Source: Amphibacillus xylanus NBRC 15112 (GTDB lineage: Bacteria; Bacillota; Bacilli; Bacillales; Amphibacillaceae). Taken from it: 64,000 bases of DNA. The position numbers were made by a program, and so were the translations under genes. A model generated the notes under the pieces. The model was not told where the DNA came from, ran no database searches, and was given only the letters and a program-made list of their open reading frames with translations. Location: contig NC_018704.1 of assembly GCF_000307165.1 (NCBI RefSeq), positions 372,001 to 436,000 on the forward strand, in the 5' to 3' direction. Every line of letters begins with the position of its first letter. The first letter of the stretch is position 1. This document shows positions 17,855 to 26,929 of this stretch, in pieces.

Positions 17855-19216
17855 ATGAGCTTGATCTATCGAGTGCATAATAAACATGCCATATCACCGG
17901 TTAAGTTAATTGTTTTATTTTATTTTTTAGCGATCATTATTTCAACTGCTCTACTAAACATGCCAATATTTTGGCGAGAAGGACAGTCGGTGACAGTATT
18001 TGATGGTCTATTTACCTCAATTAGCGCGATTAGTGTAACTGGTCTATCTGTTGTTGCCATTGATGAAGTATTCAATACAGCAGGTTATTTCGTGCTGTCT
18101 TTTATTTTTCAGCTCGGTGGTATTGGCATTATGACTTTAGGAACTGCTATCTATATGCTGATCGGTAAGAAAATAGGCATTCGCGAGCGACAACTTATAT
18201 CAGTTGATCATAATCAAGCAACGCTATCTGGTCTTGTTCGATTGACAAAAAAGATTTTAAAGACAATTTTGACAATTGAACTGGTAGGTATGATTGTTCT
18301 AAGTATTTATTACCTCAATTATTTTGATACTTGGCAAGAGGCTTTATTACAAGGGTATTTTGCCTCAGTGAGTGCGACGACGAATGCGGGGTTCCACATA
18401 ACAGGCACGTCACTCGCTTTATTTGCTGATGATTATTTCGTTCAATTCGTTCATATCATTTTGATGATATTAGGAGCGATCGGTTTTCCTGTCTTAATCG
18501 AGCTTCAACAATGGCTGAAGAATAGAAAAAGTGGAAATAGTCATTTTCGTTTTACAACATTTATGAAGTTAACTGTGTCAACTTACTTCATTTTACTTAT
18601 TTTTGGTACAATTGTCATATTTCTATTAGAGAATAATCATATGTTTGCTAATCAACCATGGTATCAGGCTTTATTTTCAAGCTTATTTCAATCGGTTTCG
18701 ACAAGGAGTGGGGGACAAGTTACAATTGATATTGCAAACTATTCTACCGCAACATTAATTATTATGGCGTTTTTAATGTTTATTGGTGCTTCGCCAAGTA
18801 GTGCGGGCGGTGGAATTAGAACGACGACTTTTGCGGTTATGTTATTAGCTGTCTATAACTATGCAAAAGGTAGACAGTCGATAAAAATATTCCGCAGAGA
18901 AATTAGTCATCAAGATACGATTCGGTCGTTTGTTGTCTTAACAACAGCTATTGCACTTACGTTTATCTCAATCTTTATTTTAGCAATCACGGAATCTCAT
19001 TCAATTTTAGAAATTACCTTTGAAGTATTTTCTGCTTTTGGAACGACAGGCTTAAGCTTAGGGATTACTTCAGAGCTTTCGGTAATTGGGCGCATTGTCA
19101 TTATGATGATGATGTTTATCGGAAGAATTGGCATTTTCTCATTCCTATTCTTAATCAGTAGCCCACCAACAAAAGATCGCTATAGTTATCCAAAAGCGCG
19201 AATGTTAATCGGCTAG
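17855..19216 (+). CDS. KtrB/TrkH-family potassium transporter subunit
   Basis: A 453-aa K+-conducting membrane subunit with four membrane-pore-membrane repeats. The pore loops are visible: TSISAISVTGLSVV near residue 65, ASVSATTNAGFH near 180, QSVSTRSGGQ near 290, FSAFGTTGLSLG near 400; each carries the selectivity-filter Gly. The length fits B. subtilis KtrB/KtrD. ATG 17855 follows AAGGGAG by about 8 nt. No KtrA/KtrC RCK partner is adjacent, so the regulatory ring must be encoded elsewhere. It is divergent from the LOV-STAS gene. Confidence 0.9.
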   Translation: MSLIYRVHNKHAISPVKLIVLFYFLAIIISTALLNMPIFWREGQSVTVFDGLFTSISAISVTGLSVVAIDEVFNTAGYFVLSFIFQLGGIGIMTLGTAIYMLIGKKIGIRERQLISVDHNQATLSGLVRLTKKILKTILTIELVGMIVLSIYYLNYFDTWQEALLQGYFASVSATTNAGFHITGTSLALFADDYFVQFVHIILMILGAIGFPVLIELQQWLKNRKSGNSHFRFTTFMKLTVSTYFILLIFGTIVIFLLENNHMFANQPWYQALFSSLFQSVSTRSGGQVTIDIANYSTATLIIMAFLMFIGASPSSAGGGIRTTTFAVMLLAVYNYAKGRQSIKIFRREISHQDTIRSFVVLTTAIALTFISIFILAITESHSILEITFEVFSAFGTTGLSLGITSELSVIGRIVIMMMMFIGRIGIFSFLFLISSPPTKDRYSYPKARMLIG

Positions 19217-19228
19217 TCGGACAAACAG

Positions 19229-19257
19229 AGACGTTTTCATTAGAAAACGTCTTTTCT
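19229..19257 (+). terminator. Terminator after the K+ transporter
   Basis: AGACGTTTTC and GAAAACGTCT form a 10-bp stem with a 4-nt loop, followed by a T-rich run. Confidence 0.88.
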
Positions 19258-19344
19258 TGTTGTTATATGTTTATTTTTATAGATAAAATCTATAGTATAG
19301 AAGATAAGAGAAATAGTTGACAAATAAGGAGGTTTTTCTCTGAT

Positions 19345-20295
19345 ATGAATGATCATCAGCTGAAAATAAATAAATTACTTAATAATATAAATAAAGTCAT
19401 AATCGGAAAAGAAGATACGGTTATTTTGTCTTTAACTGCATTATTAGCACGAGGACATGTTTTACTCGAGGATATTCCAGGGGTAGGGAAAACAATGCTA
19501 GTTCGTGCATTAGCTAAATCAATGAATTGTTCTTTTAGTCGAATTCAATTTACTCCTGATTTATTACCGTCTGACGTGACAGGTGTGTCAATTTATCATC
19601 CGCAAAAGCATCAATTCGAATATAAGCCAGGTCCTATTGTTGGTGATATTATTCTAGCGGATGAGATCAATCGTACCTCTCCAAAAACGCAATCTGCTTT
19701 ATTAGAGGCAATGGAAGAGAACAGTGTAACAGTAGATGGACAAACGATTGTAATTGATCATCCGTTTTTTGTTATGGCTACACAAAATCCAATCGAGTAT
19801 GAAGGGACATATCCTTTGCCAGAAGCTCAGATTGATCGGTTTTTATTAAAATTAAACATGGGCTATCCAACTGAAAGTGAAGAAGTTGAGATGTTAGAGT
19901 TAACAGGAGGGGTTCATCCGATTGAAACACTGACATCTGTGGTCGATCGCCAATCGATTGTCACGATGCAAGAAGAGGTAAATCAAGTATATTTAGATCG
20001 GGTAATCCAAGCATTTATTGTCAAGATTGTTCGAACGACACGTGAACATCCGCAAGTTCATTTAGGCGTTAGTCCACGTGGGGCAATTGGTCTGATGAAA
20101 GCGGCAAAAGCGTATGCGTACATTAATGGTCGCGATTATTGTATTCCAGACGATATTATATATTTAGCACCATTTGTACTTAAGCATCGACTAATCTTAA
20201 CACAATCTGCTAAATATGATGGAAGCTCACCAGAGCAAATTATTGAGTCAATTTTGGGACAAGTTGAGGTACCTGTTCGAAAGGAAATATATTAA
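19345..20295 (+). CDS. MoxR-family AAA+ ATPase
   Basis: A 316-aa chaperone-like AAA+ ATPase. Walker A is GVGKT in EDIPGVGKTMLVRAL (near residue 45), Walker B is IILADEINR (near 107), sensor 1 is FFVMATQNPIEYEGTYPLPEA (near 143). AAGGAGG precedes ATG 19345. It opens a tightly packed moxR-DUF58-transglutaminase set ahead of guaA, the order of B. subtilis yeaC-yeaD-yebA-guaA. MoxR proteins usually help activate or assemble partner proteins; the target here is unknown. Confidence 0.93.
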   Translation: MNDHQLKINKLLNNINKVIIGKEDTVILSLTALLARGHVLLEDIPGVGKTMLVRALAKSMNCSFSRIQFTPDLLPSDVTGVSIYHPQKHQFEYKPGPIVGDIILADEINRTSPKTQSALLEAMEENSVTVDGQTIVIDHPFFVMATQNPIEYEGTYPLPEAQIDRFLLKLNMGYPTESEEVEMLELTGGVHPIETLTSVVDRQSIVTMQEEVNQVYLDRVIQAFIVKIVRTTREHPQVHLGVSPRGAIGLMKAAKAYAYINGRDYCIPDDIIYLAPFVLKHRLILTQSAKYDGSSPEQIIESILGQVEVPVRKEIY

Positions 20296-21542
20296 TGCGA
20301 CGAGTGGTCTATTTGCTGATGAAGTTAATGATTCTCATCATTTTATCGTTAAGCTTTTTTAGCTATGCGATGTTTCAAGGTGGTTTTACTAGCTGGTTTC
20401 TATTTTATATATCTGTTCCATTCTTAGTTTATTTTCTCTGTTTTATCTTTTACCCGATTAGGGATTGGCAAGTGGAGCGCATTCTCAATGATGAAAAAAT
20501 TGAAGCGGGAAATTCAATTCGAGTTACACTAAATTTCAAGCGCCGCTTACGATTTCCAATCTCATACTTAATCATTGAAGAAACTGTGCCAAAATCGTTG
20601 AGTCATGTCTTTAATCCATACCATTGGTCGGAGATATTAACACAAGGTCAATTTAATAAGCGTGATATGAATGAGCGACATCTTTTATATCCTAATTTTC
20701 GTAAGCATTTATCTTATCAGTATCAATTAACGAACTTACCTCGGGGTATACATACGATGCAATTTGTCTCGATTACCGTTTCAGATATATTTGGCTTTAT
20801 TAAAAAGACAGTAGAGCTTCCTGTTCAAACAACGTTTTATGTTACACCGAAAAAAATAAATGTACAGCTGGATTTTAGTACATATAGACAAGAATTAGGC
20901 GATAAGCATGTATCGACAATGCACGCAAATCGGTCAAATCTTATTTCTGGTGCTAGACCTTATATGCCAGGAGATCGACTTTCGTCAATTCACTGGAAGG
21001 CTACAGCTAAAACAGCTTCATTGATGACTAAGGATTTTGATCAGGAATTTAATTGTGATGGTACCATTTTGTTGTTTGGTTTTAATAATCACCCAGCGTT
21101 CGAATGGAATTTATCCGTATGTCAAATGCTTTTATCAATAATGAAGCTAAAAAACTTACGCGTAGATTGTCTATTTGGAGGGGACAAATCAGTATCATTG
21201 TCAAATGGAAGCAGTCATGAGAGTTTAACTGACTTTTTTACTCAGTTAAAGGCAGGTGCGACAGAGTCAATCGTCCAATCAGTATTTGATCGTTATCAAA
21301 GCACTTATGATAAAGGAACGTTTATTGTCGTATTTACTGATCGATTGACAGATCAAATCGTTCGTCAACTTAAGCTCCTATCTACACAACAAAGAAAATT
21401 GACTATATATGTTACACGTACTCGAAATGGAAAAATGGGCGATGAGGCAAGATTAGAATTAGAATTAAGGAATGCTCGTATAAATGTCTACTCGATGTCT
21501 GAAGCAGAAATTAAGCAACAGCGAGGGGTGGTGACGATTTAA
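20295..21542 (+). CDS. DUF58 membrane protein
   Basis: A 415-aa protein with two N-terminal transmembrane helices (about 8-55) and a DUF58 domain. The family hallmark GARPYMPGDRLSSIHWKATA lies near residue 215. The C-terminal part has a von Willebrand A-like pattern (DGTILLFGFNN). The ATG overlaps the moxR stop by 1 nt and its own stop overlaps the next start by 1 nt, so all three are translationally coupled. DUF58 proteins recur with MoxR and membrane transglutaminases; the molecular role is not established. Confidence 0.92.
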   Translation: MRRVVYLLMKLMILIILSLSFFSYAMFQGGFTSWFLFYISVPFLVYFLCFIFYPIRDWQVERILNDEKIEAGNSIRVTLNFKRRLRFPISYLIIEETVPKSLSHVFNPYHWSEILTQGQFNKRDMNERHLLYPNFRKHLSYQYQLTNLPRGIHTMQFVSITVSDIFGFIKKTVELPVQTTFYVTPKKINVQLDFSTYRQELGDKHVSTMHANRSNLISGARPYMPGDRLSSIHWKATAKTASLMTKDFDQEFNCDGTILLFGFNNHPAFEWNLSVCQMLLSIMKLKNLRVDCLFGGDKSVSLSNGSSHESLTDFFTQLKAGATESIVQSVFDRYQSTYDKGTFIVVFTDRLTDQIVRQLKLLSTQQRKLTIYVTRTRNGKMGDEARLELELRNARINVYSMSEAEIKQQRGVVTI

Positions 21543-23746
21543 TGAACCACAAGCAAGAAACAACTACTTTTAAAGTCTTGTCTACGATTATCTATTTTCT
21601 TGGTTTAGCGATGTTCTTTGAATGGGTATATTCTTTAAATCAAATTGTCGGCTTTGATTATCTCTATCTATTTATTATTTTCGCTGTGTTTTGCTTTTTC
21701 ATTATGATCGTTAACCTACCAAGTTGGATAACGGCAATGATAAAAGCAGTTGTTATAATTGTGATTGTTCAACTGATATTCTTACCAGAGCCGGTTTTTG
21801 GTGATGCTTGGCGAAATTTTATTGAAAGTGAAATCCAGGTTAATTCAGCTGCAATCGTTGCTCGAAATTGGCATCAATTTACTGACTTATTTCAAACGAT
21901 TATCTTCTTAATTATTATTGCGTTAGTCAGTTATTTATTGTATTTCTGGCTTGTGCAAATGAAACGAGTACTAGTTTATATTGGTCTAACTGTTTTGTAT
22001 GTGACTGTAATGGATACATTTACAGATTATCAGGCCAATCAAGCGATTATTCGGCTAGCAATCCTGAGTATTTTAATACTTGCACTTAACACGTATTTAA
22101 AACGGATCACTGAAAAACAACTAACAATAAATTTGTCGAGATGGATGATTAGAGTTGGATTACCATTAACATTGACGATGGTGACGATCTTGGCAATCGG
22201 TTATTTTGCACCAAAGTCACGTCCGATTTGGCCGGATCCTGTCCCATTTATTGTTAAAGTAGGTGAGCAAATTACGGATAGCGATCAGTCTAGTCAAGGT
22301 GGAAAATTCGGTTATAGTGAAGATGATAGTCGACTTGGCGGGACATTTCAGATGGACGACACGCCAATACTTTATACTGAAACGTCGCTTGAACATTATT
22401 GGCGCATTGAATCGAAAGATTTTTATACAGGGAAGGGGTGGAAAGCGAATCATCCGATGCGATATCAAGCATACGATGCTGGGGCCTTAGAATTGACCGA
22501 GTTCAACTCTACAAATGAATTAACTCATGCAAAGGTTCAATATACAGACAAAATTAATTTTGCTAATGTCATTTATCCTTATGGGGTATCAGATATTAGT
22601 CATCCGCACGTTGATATGATGGAATATGAATCAATAACAGGGAAAATTAAATTAGCGGAGCAAGATCTTCAATTAGTCTATAATGAACCGTTTGAGCTCA
22701 CGTATGCGTATCCAAATGTATCTGATGATCAACTAAGAGCAGCAAATGGAGCGATTCCGCATAAAATTGCATCACAATACTTACAACTCCCAAATACACT
22801 ACCTGATCGTGTCTATCAGCTCGGATCAGAAATTGTAGAGGGAATTGAGTCACGCTATGATCGAGCAGTTGCGATTGAAAATTATTTTTCTAGTGGTCAT
22901 TTCCGTTATCAGATTGAGGATGTACCTTATCCTGCTCTAGATCAAGATTATGTTGATCAATTTTTATTTGAAACACAGTATGGCTATTGTGACAATTTCT
23001 CAACGGCAATGGTCGTCTTATTAAGAACAGTTGGTATTCCAGCGAGATGGGTTAAGGGCTTTACAAGTGGTACAATTGTTGAAGATCTATCAACAGTAGA
23101 TCAAGACCTATATCGTTATCAAATTACAGATAGTAATGCCCATTCATGGGTTGAGGTATATTTTCCGCAAATAGGATGGATACCATTTGAACCGACGATA
23201 GGCTTTAGTGGAAGTGAGTTTACTGATCATGACGATGCTCAAGCTGAAGTAGATGAGTTGGATGAACAAGATCAACAAACAACAGAAGAGGAACATGAGT
23301 TATTGGAAGAAGATGAATTAGACAGTGATCAGGATAGTCCTGATCATGAAGTTGATCCGCCGAGCTCATCAAAAGCTTTATTAATTTCTCCATCATTTAT
23401 TATCATTATTGTGACATTAATTTTAGTGATAATGGGAATGGTTAAGTGGAAGTTAATTTTAACAAAGCTAATCTTTTTCTATCATCGACCTTTTGAAACA
23501 GCTGCTGATTTTACAAAGGCATACCGTAGCTTAATGATGTTATTAAGATTCAAGCAACTAAAGCGAAAACCAGAGCAAACACTCCATCAATTTGCGAAAG
23601 AAGTTGATAAAGTGTTGCAGATGGATTCAATGACACAATTGACGAATGAATATGCTCAACTGATTTATCGTAAAGGATATCAATTGACAGATTTAGCTAG
23701 TTTGTATGATTGTTACCAGCAACTCATTAAGCGAGTCATAACTTGA
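21542..23746 (+). CDS. Membrane-bound transglutaminase-like protein
   Basis: A 734-aa membrane protein of the TgpA/YebA type. About six transmembrane helices fill residues 10-225; an extracytoplasmic transglutaminase-like domain follows, with Cys in QYGYCDNFSTAMVVLLR near residue 480 and His in DSNAHSWVEVYFP near 532. The usual Asp in the third triad position reads as Glu in IPFEPT. A very acidic linker (about 565-605), one more transmembrane helix (about 615-635) and a cytosolic DUF4129-like tail follow. The guaA promoter overlaps its stop codon. Confidence 0.9.
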   Translation: MNHKQETTTFKVLSTIIYFLGLAMFFEWVYSLNQIVGFDYLYLFIIFAVFCFFIMIVNLPSWITAMIKAVVIIVIVQLIFLPEPVFGDAWRNFIESEIQVNSAAIVARNWHQFTDLFQTIIFLIIIALVSYLLYFWLVQMKRVLVYIGLTVLYVTVMDTFTDYQANQAIIRLAILSILILALNTYLKRITEKQLTINLSRWMIRVGLPLTLTMVTILAIGYFAPKSRPIWPDPVPFIVKVGEQITDSDQSSQGGKFGYSEDDSRLGGTFQMDDTPILYTETSLEHYWRIESKDFYTGKGWKANHPMRYQAYDAGALELTEFNSTNELTHAKVQYTDKINFANVIYPYGVSDISHPHVDMMEYESITGKIKLAEQDLQLVYNEPFELTYAYPNVSDDQLRAANGAIPHKIASQYLQLPNTLPDRVYQLGSEIVEGIESRYDRAVAIENYFSSGHFRYQIEDVPYPALDQDYVDQFLFETQYGYCDNFSTAMVVLLRTVGIPARWVKGFTSGTIVEDLSTVDQDLYRYQITDSNAHSWVEVYFPQIGWIPFEPTIGFSGSEFTDHDDAQAEVDELDEQDQQTTEEEHELLEEDELDSDQDSPDHEVDPPSSSKALLISPSFIIIIVTLILVIMGMVKWKLILTKLIFFYHRPFETAADFTKAYRSLMMLLRFKQLKRKPEQTLHQFAKEVDKVLQMDSMTQLTNEYAQLIYRKGYQLTDLASLYDCYQQLIKRVIT

Positions 23747-23771
23747 CCGATAAAGTGACGATTGATAAAAT
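23743..23771 (+). promoter_or_regulatory. guaA promoter
   Basis: TTGACC (23743-23748), a 17-nt spacer and TAAAAT (23766-23771) form a good sigma-A promoter. It overlaps the end of the transglutaminase gene and precedes the riboswitch by about 20 nt. Confidence 0.7.
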
Positions 23772-23791
23772 AGTAACATTATTAAACCTAG

Positions 23792-23919
23792 CACCTCTGT
23801 ATATCCTCGGTGATAAGGACCGAGAGTTTCTACCGGGAATCCGTAAAATTCCTGACTATAGAGGCAGAATAAGTGGAGATTATTCTGCCTCTGTCTTTAT
23901 TGACAGAGGCTTTTGTTTT
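23792..23919 (+). promoter_or_regulatory. Guanine riboswitch with terminator controlling guaA
   Basis: The aptamer (23792-23865) has P1 CCTCT/AGAGG, the conserved GATAAGG, GTTTCTACC and CCGTAAA segments, and GACTAT with C at 23856, the cytosine that selects guanine. Expression platform: AGAGGCAGAATAA (23860-23872) can pair perfectly with TTATTCTGCCTCT (23880-23892) as antiterminator; GCCTCTGTC (23887-23895) with GACAGAGGC (23902-23910) plus a T-rich run makes the terminator. The P1 3' strand and the antiterminator share 23860-23864, so ligand binding should favour termination. Confidence 0.93.
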
Positions 23920-23972
23920 GGCTTAATGAATGTTTTCTTAAAATTTTTAGCTAGACGGAGGAGTTGGCAAGA

Positions 23973-25508
23973 GTGAAAACAGATAATGAACTAATTTTAG
24001 TTCTTGATTATGGCAGTCAACATAGTCAAGCGCTGACTAGAGGAATCCGGGATTTAGGTGTATACAGTGAGTTACACTCCCATCGATTAACAATTGATGA
24101 AATTAAGCAAATTAATCCGAAAGCAATCGTGTTGGCTGGTGGCCAACGAAGTGTATTTGATTCAGATCGATTGCCTATTAATGAAGGGATCTTTGATTTA
24201 GGCATTCCTGTATTAGCAATTGGTTATGCCATGCACGCACTTAATGAGCTATTCGGAGGTAAAATTGAACAATCTGATCTGCAAGAATATGCGCAAGTAG
24301 AAGTAGATGTTGCAGAAGCTGCACAGCTATTCCCTACAGCACCTGCTAAGGAAACGGTTTGGTTAAGTAAACGCGATAAAATTGATACGGTCGCTCCAGG
24401 CTTTGCCATTGAAGCGACAAATGACTCACAAGTAGTTGCCATTCGCCATCATGATAAGCCGATTTTTGCGATTCAGTTCTATCCTGAAGTACAAGAGACA
24501 ACAAATGGACAAGCAATCTTGAAAAAATTCCTTCATGAAATTTGCCAGTGTGATGCTAATTGGTCAGCTGCTTATTTTGTTGAAAAGGAAATTGAGCAAA
24601 TTCGTCAAACTGTTGGCGACAAGAAAGTATTACTTGCATTAAGTGGCGGTGTCGATTCATCTGTCGTAGCTGGACTTGTTCATAAGGCGATTGGTGACCA
24701 ACTAACATGTATTTTTGTTGACCATGGTCTACTTCGTAAAAATGAAGGCGATTTGGTCATGAAAACATTCAAAGACGGCTTTAATATGAATATTATTAGA
24801 GTAGATGCTGAAGAAAGATTTTTAAGTAAGTTAGCTGGTGTATCTGATCCAGAACAAAAACGAAAAATAATCGGAAATGAATTTATTTACGTATTCGATG
24901 ATGAAGCTGCAAAATTAAAAGATATTGAATTCCTTGCGCAAGGAACAATTTACTCTGATGTTATCGAATCAGGTACAGAAGATGGGAAAATGGTGAAGTC
25001 ACACCATAACGTTGGTGGATTGCCAGAGGATATGCAATTTAAATTACTTGAGCCATTAAAGAGTTTATTTAAAGATGAAGTTCGTGCAGTTGGTATTGAG
25101 CTAGGTCTTCCGGAAACACTGGTTTGGCGTCAACCTTTCCCAGGACCAGGCTTAGGTATTCGCGTTCTTGGTGAAGTTACAAAAGAGAAACTAGAGATTG
25201 TTCGAGAAGCAGATGCGATCTTACGTGAGGAAATTGCAGGTGCAGGCCTTGATCGTCATATTTGGCAGTACTTTGCTGTTCTACCAGGTATCCAAAGCGT
25301 TGGAGTTAAGAATGGTGAAAGAACATATGATCATACGGTCGGTATTCGTGCAGTTCATTCAGTAGATGGTATGACATCAAATTGGGCACAAATCCCATGG
25401 GATGTATTAGAGAAAATCTCACAACGAATTACAAGTGAAGTTCAGAATGTTAACCGCGTCGTGTATGACGTTACAAGCAAGCCACCTTCAACGATTGAGT
25501 GGGAGTAA
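23973..25508 (+). CDS. guaA: GMP synthetase GuaA with degenerate glutaminase domain
   Basis: A 511-aa enzyme converting XMP to GMP. The ATP-pyrophosphatase half is intact: [15 protein letters not shown] near residue 225, [13 protein letters not shown], and the C-terminal dimerisation domain with the usual ending KPPSTIEWE. The N-terminal class I glutaminase half keeps its fold ([17 protein letters not shown]) but has lost chemistry: the nucleophile motif G-I-C-Y-G reads AIGYAM, so Cys is Gly84 (24222-24224). Catalytic His is Tyr170 in QFYPEV; Glu172 remains. GGPxSVY is GGQRSVF and MSHGD is LSKRD. GTG 23973 follows GGAGGAG by 9 nt. It probably uses free ammonia or a separate amidotransferase. 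Confidence 0.93.
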   Translation: MKTDNELILVLDYGSQHSQALTRGIRDLGVYSELHSHRLTIDEIKQINPKAIVLAGGQRSVFDSDRLPINEGIFDLGIPVLAIGYAMHALNELFGGKIEQSDLQEYAQVEVDVAEAAQLFPTAPAKETVWLSKRDKIDTVAPGFAIEATNDSQVVAIRHHDKPIFAIQFYPEVQETTNGQAILKKFLHEICQCDANWSAAYFVEKEIEQIRQTVGDKKVLLALSGGVDSSVVAGLVHKAIGDQLTCIFVDHGLLRKNEGDLVMKTFKDGFNMNIIRVDAEERFLSKLAGVSDPEQKRKIIGNEFIYVFDDEAAKLKDIEFLAQGTIYSDVIESGTEDGKMVKSHHNVGGLPEDMQFKLLEPLKSLFKDEVRAVGIELGLPETLVWRQPFPGPGLGIRVLGEVTKEKLEIVREADAILREEIAGAGLDRHIWQYFAVLPGIQSVGVKNGERTYDHTVGIRAVHSVDGMTSNWAQIPWDVLEKISQRITSEVQNVNRVVYDVTSKPPSTIEWE

Positions 25509-25513
25509 ATCAC

Positions 25514-25555
25514 AAAGAGCTTAAGTCCAGTTTATCAAGGGCTATAGCTCTTTTG
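25514..25555 (+). terminator. guaA terminator
   Basis: AAAGAGCT and AGCTCTTTT close a hairpin with a 24-nt loop, followed by a T-rich tract. Confidence 0.75.
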
Positions 25556-25599
25556 TATTTTTTTCGGTATGTAGTAGAATAATTTTGAGGTGATTAAGG

Positions 25600-26148
25600 A
25601 TGAAATTAGGTGTGATTAGTGATACACACGGAGGGTTAGACGATACGGTTCAAGCTTTAGAAGAATTGAAAGATGCAGGAAAAATTCTTCATATTGGTGA
25701 TGTACTCTATCATGGGCCACGTAATGATCTTCCGGCAAGCTATAATCCTAAAGCATTAGCTGAGTTGCTAAAAGCACGGAATAATATTATCTATATTCGT
25801 GGTAACTGTGATGCAGATGTTGATCAGATGGTAATTGAACATGATCTGTCGAAGAAATCGGATGTGATTACTTTTGATGGATATCGTTTTTACTTAGTAC
25901 ATGGCTATGAGGAAACAGAGGAAGAACGAATTGAACAGGCAAAAGCGCTTGGCTGTCATGTAGTTATTTCCGGACACACCCATGTAAAAGTTCTTGAAAA
26001 GAAAGATGGAATTATTGTACTCAATCCAGGGAGTACGACCATTCCTAAAGATGGCAGTCGCTCATACGCTTACTATGAAAATGATGAAATAATTTTGTGG
26101 GATATGGATCGACATCAGGCAATAAAGAAAATCAAACTCAATCAATAG
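25600..26148 (+). CDS. yfcE: YfcE-family metallophosphodiesterase
   Basis: A 182-aa cytosolic calcineurin-like phosphodiesterase. The five metal-binding motifs are all present: GVISDTHGG (residues 4-12), ILHIGDVLYHG, IYIRGNCDADVD, YLVHGYE, and ISGHTHVKV; LNPGST near 145 is typical of YfcE. E. coli YfcE is slightly longer and hydrolyses artificial phosphodiesters; the true substrate is unknown. AGGTGATTAAGG precedes the ATG. It is a single gene whose 3' side holds the conserved hairpin and the long 20-bp repeat array. Confidence 0.88.
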   Translation: MKLGVISDTHGGLDDTVQALEELKDAGKILHIGDVLYHGPRNDLPASYNPKALAELLKARNNIIYIRGNCDADVDQMVIEHDLSKKSDVITFDGYRFYLVHGYEETEEERIEQAKALGCHVVISGHTHVKVLEKKDGIIVLNPGSTTIPKDGSRSYAYYENDEIILWDMDRHQAIKKIKLNQ

Positions 26149-26157
26149 CGAATAAAG

Positions 26158-26252
26158 AGGCTAGGATATAACTAACCAAGAAAGTATAGAAAATGGCTCT
26201 AAACAAAAAATTGTTTAAAGCCATTTTTTATTTGTCTATTTCTATTATCACC
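26158..26252 (+). terminator. Conserved terminator module preceding repeat array A
   Basis: About 95 bp match the sequence at 55800-55894. Both contain AATGGCT, a variable stem, AGCCATTTTTTATTTGTC. Here the inner stem is TAAACAA/TTGTTTA; at 55834-55873 it is TGAGTAA/TTACTCA, so both sides changed together. The hairpin (26191-26230) plus T6 fits a Rho-independent terminator. A partial GGCTAG/CTAACC stem lies just before it. Confidence 0.85.
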
Positions 26253-26280
26253 TTTTACAAAACGCATTCAAGTTTACAGA

Positions 26281-26760
26281 AATACACACAAGTTTTCGAG
26301 AATACACACAAGTTCTGCGAAATGCACACAAGTTCATTGAAATGCACACAAGTTTTCAGAAATACACACAAGTTCCGCGAAATGTACACAAGTTCGCGGA
26401 AATACACACAAGTTCCGCAAAATACACACAAGTTCATTGAAATGCACACAAGTTTTTAGAAATACACACAAGTTCGGCGAAATGCACACAAGTTTTCAGA
26501 AATACACACAAGTTCCGTGAAATGCACACAAGTTCATTGAAATGCACACAAGTTTTTAGAAATACACACAAGTTCGGCGAAATGCACACAAGTTTTCGAA
26601 AATACACACAAGTTCGCGAGAATGCACACAAGTTTTCGAAAATACACACAAGTTCGCGGAAATGCACACAAGTTCCGCAAAATACACACAAGTTCCGTGA
26701 AATGTACACAAGTTTTCAGAAATGCACACAAGTTTTCGAGAATACACACAAGTTCCCATA
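26281..26760. repeat. Array A: 24 consecutive 20-bp repeats
   Basis: Twenty-four units with unbroken 20-bp period and consensus AATRCACACAAGTT plus a 6-nt variable block ending mostly in GA or AA; degenerate half-units lie at about 26263-26280 and 26761-26778. Variable blocks recur (CATTGA, TTTAGA, CGGCGA, TTCAGA, CCGTGA, TTCGAA, CGCGGA). Units 8-10 (26421-26480) recur as 13-15 (26521-26580), a 100-bp internal duplication. The unit lacks stop codons in all frames, so both strands show long spurious reading frames. The array lies between convergent genes, beyond a terminator. Positions 26761-26929 hold no other feature I can support. Confidence 0.95.
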
Positions 26761-26929
26761 AATACACTTAACTTCATTATTTAAAACATAATAATGTAGT
26801 GATTTTTATTTTGATTGAAAAAACATTCAAGGTCGTTGATATTTTAATTTGAGTAAAAATCCGTAGATTTCCAGGGAAATAAAAAATCAGGAAGGAGTTT
26901 ATCCCTTCCTGAATTTATAGATGATTTAT

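Noticed and set aside
22217-22490. Short frames on both strands within the transglutaminase gene
   Set aside because: They overlap a well-supported long gene and have no ribosome binding sites.
23743-23976. A 77-codon frame upstream of guaA
   Set aside because: It runs straight through the guaA promoter, riboswitch and terminator; the RNA structure explains the sequence better.
26281-26760. CRISPR array
   Set aside because: Period is only 20 bp with 6-nt variable blocks drawn from a small recurring set; no spacers of 25-40 bp and no cas genes.
26193-26777. Several reading frames of 60-90 codons on both strands across array A, with peptides such as HKFREMYTSS and NLCVFLKTCVHF
   Set aside because: They arise because the 20-bp unit has no stop codon in any frame; three phases on both strands are open and none has a suitable ribosome binding site.
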